Positions 35,322-41,449 of a DNA stretch of 41,449 nt are shown one piece after another (positions within the stretch are counted from its first letter, which is position 1; every line of letters starts with the position of its first letter). Under the pieces are notes generated by a model. The model did no database searches and was not told where the DNA came from. It was given only the letters and a program-made list of their open reading frames with translations. The translations under genes were made by a program, and so were the position numbers. Source of the stretch: an uncultured Acidimicrobiaceae bacterium (GTDB lineage: Bacteria > Actinomycetota > Acidimicrobiia > Acidimicrobiales > RAAP-2). The DNA is taken from contig CALGFJ010000029.1 in assembly GCA_937881055.1 (NCBI GenBank), positions 1 to 41,449 on the forward strand, read 5' to 3'.

Positions 35322-36730
35322 CGTTGTGGAGTGGTCGGTTCTCCGCCGGAATGGATGACGCGCTCTGGGACCTCTCGGAGAGCTACTCCTTTGACCACGT
35401 GCTCTACCCGTACGACATCCTCGGTTCGAAGGCGCACGTGCTGGGCCTGGTGCACGCGGGACTCGTGAGCGCGGACGAAGGTTCGGCGCTCAGCGCCGCC
35501 CTCGACGAGGTCCTCGCTGAATTCGCGGAGGAGCGCTTCGTCCGTGCGTCAAGCGACGAGGACATCCATATGGCCATTGAACGCAGGGTGACCGAACTCG
35601 CCGGTGACGTGGGCGCGAAGCTCCACACCGCGCGCAGCCGTAACGATCAAGTGGCCACGACCTTTCGCCTTTTCACGATGAACGCAGTCCTTCGCGTCGC
35701 GGCGGGCTGCCTGGAACTGGTCGATGTGCTCGTGGCCGTCGGTGAACGCAACGCGGGCGCCTCTCTGCCCGGCTACACCCATCTACAGCGCGCGCAGCCG
35801 ATTCTGCTCAGCCATCATTTGAACGCGCACGCGTGGGCACTCCTTCGCGACGTCGATCGACTCCTAGGAGCGAAGGACCGCATGAGCGTCTCGCCCCTCG
35901 GCGCGGGCGCCCTCGCCGGTACGTCACTGGGGATCGATCCGACGGTCGCGGCGATCGCGCTGGGTTTCCATGACATCTTCGCGAATTCGTTGGACGCCGT
36001 TAGCGACCGTGACTTCGTCGCCGAAGCGCTGTTCGACATCGCGCTGCTCGGTGTGCACCTCTCTCGAATGGGTGAGGAACTCGTGTTGTGGACCACGACG
36101 GAGTTCAATTTCGCGGTGTTGGGCGACGAGTACACCACCGGCTCGTCGATGCTGCCGCAGAAAAAGAACAGTGACGTGGCCGAACTGGCACGCGCCAAGA
36201 GTGGCCGGCTCGTGGGCAACTTGACGGGACTGCTGGTGATGCTCAAGGGTCTTCCCCTTTCATACAATCGCGACCTGCAAGAGGACAAGGAGCCACTCTT
36301 CGACTCCTATCGCCAAGTGATGTTGGTCCTCACCGCACTCTCCGGCGCCTACGAATCGATGTCGTTCAATGCCGACGTGGCGGCCAGGAGCGCGGACGAT
36401 GAGTCCATGGTCGCCATCGACATCGCCGAGGAACTGGTGAGTGAGGGCGTACCATTTCGTGTGGCGCACGAACGGGTTGGACAGCTCGTGGGCGAAGCGG
36501 TGCGCAGTGGGCGACCCTTGGCCGACGTCGTGGCCGCCAACCCGGATTTCGAGCGCTTCACGGACCTCTTCGAGCCGGGCGTCTCCTTGGCCCGTCGACG
36601 TTCGCCGGGATCGTCGGGCCCTGAGGGCGCTGGCCTGCAACTCCACCGCCTGAAGTCGGTCCGAGAGAGCCTCGGTATTCGCGTGACCCAAGCCGACGAC
36701 ATACCCGATAAGGGCGAACCGATCGAATAG
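35318..36730 (+). CDS. argH: Argininosuccinate lyase
   Basis: LWSGRFSAGMDDAL; HTARSRNDQVATTFRL; GSSMLPQKKNSDVAEL. Confidence 0.97.
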   Translation: MTLWSGRFSAGMDDALWDLSESYSFDHVLYPYDILGSKAHVLGLVHAGLVSADEGSALSAALDEVLAEFAEERFVRASSDEDIHMAIERRVTELAGDVGAKLHTARSRNDQVATTFRLFTMNAVLRVAAGCLELVDVLVAVGERNAGASLPGYTHLQRAQPILLSHHLNAHAWALLRDVDRLLGAKDRMSVSPLGAGALAGTSLGIDPTVAAIALGFHDIFANSLDAVSDRDFVAEALFDIALLGVHLSRMGEELVLWTTTEFNFAVLGDEYTTGSSMLPQKKNSDVAELARAKSGRLVGNLTGLLVMLKGLPLSYNRDLQEDKEPLFDSYRQVMLVLTALSGAYESMSFNADVAARSADDESMVAIDIAEELVSEGVPFRVAHERVGQLVGEAVRSGRPLADVVAANPDFERFTDLFEPGVSLARRRSPGSSGPEGAGLQLHRLKSVRESLGIRVTQADDIPDKGEPIE

Positions 36731-36807
36731 CGGATGACGTCGCTGTCACAGATCGTCGTCACAATGGAAGAAGCGCCCAGTTGGGCTGCTATCTAGTGTG
36801 GAGATGA

Positions 36808-39800
36808 ATGGTCGAACGTCTGATAACCCCGTCCAAGATCACGGCGTGGTTGGAGTGTTCGCACTTCCTCTCGTTGAGAAATCGTGCTGACGCTGGCTCG
36901 TTGATTGTGGAACCCCGGCCACTCGGGTCACTGGCCGATCTGCTGATCGAGAAAGGTGCGCAACACGAACGCAACTGTTTGCAGGAATTGGAGGATGCCG
37001 GGCGAAGCGTCTACCAAGTGCCGGGACGTAATCCCGATGAGACGTTCCTGGAGTGGGTAGTTCGCGTGGCCAATCCGATGGAGAAGGGTTACGACGTCAT
37101 CTATCAGATGCCACTCGTGCACGAAGGCATCCGCGGTATCGCCGACTTCCTGATTCGAGTCGATGACGTCGAGGGCAGTTGCTCGTACGAACCGGTTGAC
37201 GCGAAGCTGACCCGAGTCGAGGGCAAACCCGGTCACGTACTCCAACTGTGCTTCTACGCCGACGCCCTCGAGGTACTGACCGGAAGCGTCCCGCGCGAGA
37301 TGCATCTGTGGTTGGGCTCGGGGGTGAGCGAGTCGCTGCGAGTCGAAGAGTTCCGACCGTACTGGCGTCGCCTTCGACGACAATTGGCGACCTTGCTCGA
37401 TGAGGACGAGATCGCCGAGACGCGCCCCGAGCCGTGCACGCACTGTGACTACTGCGAATTCAATCAAATCTGTGATTCGCAGTGGCGGCGCGAAGACTCA
37501 CTGGTCTACGTGGCCAACATCCGCACACCCGAACGCCACGCCCTCGAGGGCGACGGCGTGCGCACAGTGGTCGAACTTTCATCTCGCTCGGCATCGGTAC
37601 CGGAATTGCACGACGAGAATCTCGAGCGACTGCGACGACAGGCGACGTTGCAAATCTCTTCGCGCGAGCATCCGGAGTCGCCACCGGTCTATGAACTCGT
37701 CGTGCCGTCGGAGGATCCCGTCTTCGGACACGGTTTCGAACTGTTGCCCGAACCCGATGACGGCGATGTCTTCTTCGACTTCGAAGGTCATCCGTTCTGG
37801 AGCGCCCAGTACGACCTCTTCTTCCTCAGCGGACTCCGGTACCGCGATGGCGGCGGTGAATGGTGTTACGACGGGCGCTGGGCGCACGACTTGGACGCTC
37901 AGGCGCAGATGGTGAAGGAGCTGGTGGAGTTCTTCGCGACGCGACGAGCCACGTTCCCAAACATGCACGTCTATCACTACAACCACACCGAGCGCTCGTC
38001 GCTGGAGCGTTTGACGAGGGGGACCGAGACCGAAAGTCTCTTCGGCTCGCTCGCCGCGACCGGCCTCTTCGTCGACCTGTACGTGGTCGCGAAGAATGCA
38101 CTGCAGGTCGGGACCGAGTCCTACGGCCTGAAGTCCCTCGAACACCTGACTGGATTCGTGCGCCACGGCGGCATCGAACAGGGCGCGGGAGCGGTCGTCG
38201 TCTACGACCGTTACATGGCCACCAAGGACCCGAGGCTGCTCGAGGAGATCGCGCGCTACAACGAAGATGACGTCGCCGCGACCATGGCACTTCGAGATTG
38301 GATCGTCGATCGCCGTCCCGACGACCTTGCGTGGCGCGACGCGGTCCTCGAGCAGTTCGACACCACTCTCGACACCGATGAACTGGTGGAGCGTCTCAGA
38401 GAGTTCGGGGACAACAGTCCGGAACACTTGTTGGGCGATTTGTTGAACTACTGGCGACGTGAACGTCTCGCGAACACCGAACCAAAATTCGCCGAAGCGG
38501 CATCGGACTACGCCATGCTCTACGGCAATCCTGACTTCATCGCCAATCTTTCGTTCCTGGGATTCGAAGACGCCATCAGCCAAGGCGCGCCGGTGAAGAA
38601 CGCTCTCTTCACGTGGCCCGAACAACCAGTGAGCGAGGTCTTCAAGGAAAAGCGCGGCGTCCTGTTCACTGGCGTCGGCGTAGAGCGGGGCTACGGTTAC
38701 CTGCCGTCAATCGATCTCGAAAGTCGCCAGTTGACGATGCGTTGGCACGAGCGCCACGAGGAGGCCGGTGGCCTTCCGGCGGTCGTCACGTACGACGACT
38801 ACGTCGGCCCGGGGGAGAAACCCGGCGTGCTCTTCCATCTCGCGGAGCAAATCGTGAAGCCGGATCCCAGTGATGCACCGAGTCGCGTCTCGATGGCGCT
38901 GCTCGCCCGAGACCGTCCACGGTTCATCCACGGTTTCGGGCCGGACGGCGGGCTGTTTAGTGACGACCTCGCGAGTACGTTGCGATGGGTCGGCGAACTC
39001 GACGAAAGCTACGTCGCGGTGCAGGGTCCGCCGGGTTCGGGCAAGACCTACAGCGGATCCCACATCATCTACGAGTTGATCAAAGCAGGTAAACGCGTGG
39101 GCATCACCGCGATGAGTCACGCCGCCATCGACAATCTCTTCGTCGCCACGTACGAGGTCTTCGCCGAAAAGGGCGAGCTGAATGAGTTGCGCGCCCTCCG
39201 TCGTGCGAAGAAGCCAAAGGTCGGCGCGCTCGAAGGCGTGCGCTACGCCCCGTCGGGCAATGACGCCGAAAGCACGACGTACAACTTGGTCGCCGGAACG
39301 ACGTGGCTGTGGGCCCGACCACAGATGCGGCCCTTCCCGGTCGACGTTCTCGTCGTCGACGAAGCCGGACAGCTCGCCCTCGCTGACGCTGTCGCTTCGG
39401 CGAACGCCGCGAAGAATCTGATCCTGCTCGGCGACCCGCTGCAACTGAGTCAGGTGGCCCAAGCCGAACACCCGGATGGGTCCGGCGCGAGCGTGCTGGA
39501 GCATATTTTGGATGCGCACGCGACGTTGCCCGAAGACCAGGGTGTCTTCATCTCCGAGACGCGTCGCATGCATCCCGACGTCTGTCGATTCATCTCGAAT
39601 CAGATCTACGAGGGTCGACTGTCGAGTCACGAGTCGTGCGCGCAACAGAACACTCAGTTCGGCACCGGGCTTCGGTGGCTGGAGGCCCATCACGAGAAGC
39701 GCTCGACCGAATCACCGGAAGAGGCCGACATCGTGGTGGCCCAGGTGACCGCGATGCTCGCTACGCCATGGATCAACCAACACGGTGAGAGCTCACCGCT

Positions 39801-40158
39801 GCGTCCCCAGGACTTCATGGTCGTTGCGCCCTACAACGACCAGGTGCGGTTGTTACGACACGCCCTGGACCGCACGCCGAGCCTGCGTGACGTCCAGGTC
39901 GGGACGGTGGACAAGTTCCAGGGACGCGAGGCCCCCGTCGTGTTTTTCACCATGACCACGTCCTCGGGGGAGGACATGCCGAGAGGGCCGGAATTCCTCT
40001 TCTCGAGGAATCGACTCAACGTCGCGGTCTCGCGCGCCCGTTGCCTCGCGTACTTGGTATGTACCGAACAGCTCTTGAACTCGCGGGCGAGGACCATCGA
40101 TGAGATGCGCCTGATCGGAACGTTGAGCGCCTTCGTGGAGTACGCGAGCGCCTCGTGA
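36808..40158 (+). CDS. TM0106-like RecB/Cas4-type nuclease, DEDD-type exonuclease-like domain and SF1 (UPF1/DNA2-like) helicase fusion
   Basis: Cas4-like motifs (H 36964, D 37144, DAK 37198-37206, QLCFY 37243-37257, CX2CX2CX5C 37435-37473); FFDFEG (37777), YNEDDVAATMAL (about 38257); Walker A GPPGSGKT (39025-39048), VVDEAG (about 39352-39366), KFQGREAP and NVAVSRAR. Confidence 0.9.
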   Translation: MVERLITPSKITAWLECSHFLSLRNRADAGSLIVEPRPLGSLADLLIEKGAQHERNCLQELEDAGRSVYQVPGRNPDETFLEWVVRVANPMEKGYDVIYQMPLVHEGIRGIADFLIRVDDVEGSCSYEPVDAKLTRVEGKPGHVLQLCFYADALEVLTGSVPREMHLWLGSGVSESLRVEEFRPYWRRLRRQLATLLDEDEIAETRPEPCTHCDYCEFNQICDSQWRREDSLVYVANIRTPERHALEGDGVRTVVELSSRSASVPELHDENLERLRRQATLQISSREHPESPPVYELVVPSEDPVFGHGFELLPEPDDGDVFFDFEGHPFWSAQYDLFFLSGLRYRDGGGEWCYDGRWAHDLDAQAQMVKELVEFFATRRATFPNMHVYHYNHTERSSLERLTRGTETESLFGSLAATGLFVDLYVVAKNALQVGTESYGLKSLEHLTGFVRHGGIEQGAGAVVVYDRYMATKDPRLLEEIARYNEDDVAATMALRDWIVDRRPDDLAWRDAVLEQFDTTLDTDELVERLREFGDNSPEHLLGDLLNYWRRERLANTEPKFAEAASDYAMLYGNPDFIANLSFLGFEDAISQGAPVKNALFTWPEQPVSEVFKEKRGVLFTGVGVERGYGYLPSIDLESRQLTMRWHERHEEAGGLPAVVTYDDYVGPGEKPGVLFHLAEQIVKPDPSDAPSRVSMALLARDRPRFIHGFGPDGGLFSDDLASTLRWVGELDESYVAVQGPPGSGKTYSGSHIIYELIKAGKRVGITAMSHAAIDNLFVATYEVFAEKGELNELRALRRAKKPKVGALEGVRYAPSGNDAESTTYNLVAGTTWLWARPQMRPFPVDVLVVDEAGQLALADAVASANAAKNLILLGDPLQLSQVAQAEHPDGSGASVLEHILDAHATLPEDQGVFISETRRMHPDVCRFISNQIYEGRLSSHESCAQQNTQFGTGLRWLEAHHEKRSTESPEEADIVVAQVTAMLATPWINQHGESSPLRPQDFMVVAPYNDQVRLLRHALDRTPSLRDVQVGTVDKFQGREAPVVFFTMTTSSGEDMPRGPEFLFSRNRLNVAVSRARCLAYLVCTEQLLNSRARTIDEMRLIGTLSAFVEYASAS

Positions 40159-40280
40159 TTTCGACCTTCGACATTGTGTAGGCAGTGAGGATGGTCGCTT
40201 CGGGGCGCGAATGACGTCACCGATGTCGCCGATTCTGCTACTCTGGTTATCCCACCGCAGAGACCGCGGCCGGGTGTGAT

Positions 40281-40310
40281 TTGCACCTCGGCAGACGGCG
40301 CTGATAAAGT
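40281..40310 (+). promoter_or_regulatory. Putative rrn promoter
   Basis: TTGCAC (40281-40286) N18 TAAAGT (40305-40310), about 295 nt upstream of 16S. Confidence 0.55.
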
Positions 40311-40407
40311 GGGCATCCCCGTGGCTGGGCTTCATCGGCTGCGGAATCAACGGAGAAATCCCGAGATGGTGTACGCCGCACCGCTGACTTCGGTCACGTG
40401 TGTCGTC

Positions 40408-40420
40408 GCTCCTTGAAAAC
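40408..40420 (+). promoter_or_regulatory. boxA-like element in rrn leader
   Basis: gctccttgaaaac resembles actinobacterial boxA (TTCTTTGAAAACT-type); TCCTTGAAAA recurs at 40594-40603. Confidence 0.4.
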
Positions 40421-40603
40421 GGAAGAACGAGAGCCAAAAGCCAGTACGGGCGACGATGGACTGATCTAACAGGACGCGTCGTTCGTCAAAAGAAGTATTG
40501 CAGTAGGCAACGAGACCACCCCGTGGAAACTCGTTGTCGTCAGGTGAGTATTAGAGTCACTCATCTGGCTCTCTGATTCGTAGAGGACTTCGGTCCTTGA
40601 AAA

Positions 40604-41449
<846 letters not shown>

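Noticed and set aside
36772-36790. AGCGCCCA-GT-TGGGCTGCT hairpin after argH as a terminator
   Set aside because: Short imperfect stem with no U tract, overlapping the probable promoter of the next gene; too weak to call.

Overview
The window is a GC-rich, actinobacterial-type chromosome segment; the 16S 5' region and gene order suggest Acidimicrobiia, by inference only. It is almost entirely dense housekeeping superoperons on the + strand. In order they are: pyrimidine biosynthesis (pyrR-pyrB-pyrC-carA-carB-pyrD-pyrF); mihF-gmk-rpoZ-coaBC-metK-priA(degenerate)-def-fmt-rpe; riboflavin (ribD-ribBA-ribH) plus a small cold-shock-like ORF; an accessory island at about 19.6-23.1 kb; a DUF1844-like ORF and infC-rpmI-rplT; an rRNA methyltransferase and pheS-pheT; an acyl-ACP thioesterase and an EamA permease (convergent); argC-argB-argF-argR-argG-argH; a large nuclease/helicase fusion; and the 5' part of a 16S rRNA gene, cut by the window end. 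The most interesting region is the accessory island. It holds two paralogous secreted Thr-run proteins built from a shared ~70-aa repeat. Both are preceded by near-superimposable promoter regions carrying an 11-bp ladder of TCACAGS-like direct repeats (a PhoP/OmpR-type operator). They sit next to a divergent OmpR/PhoP-like response regulator and histidine kinase, which suggests a self-contained TCS-secreted protein regulon. Other highlights are a three-enzyme protein (Cas4/RecB-like nuclease, DEDD-type exonuclease-like domain, SF1 helicase) with catalytic motifs apparently intact, a probable AUC start codon for infC behind a structured leader, repeated leaderless promoters (TANNNT-N6/7-start), and biosynthetic operons missing expected members (argJ/argD, ribE, pyrK). 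No CRISPR array, tRNA gene or IS element was recognised.
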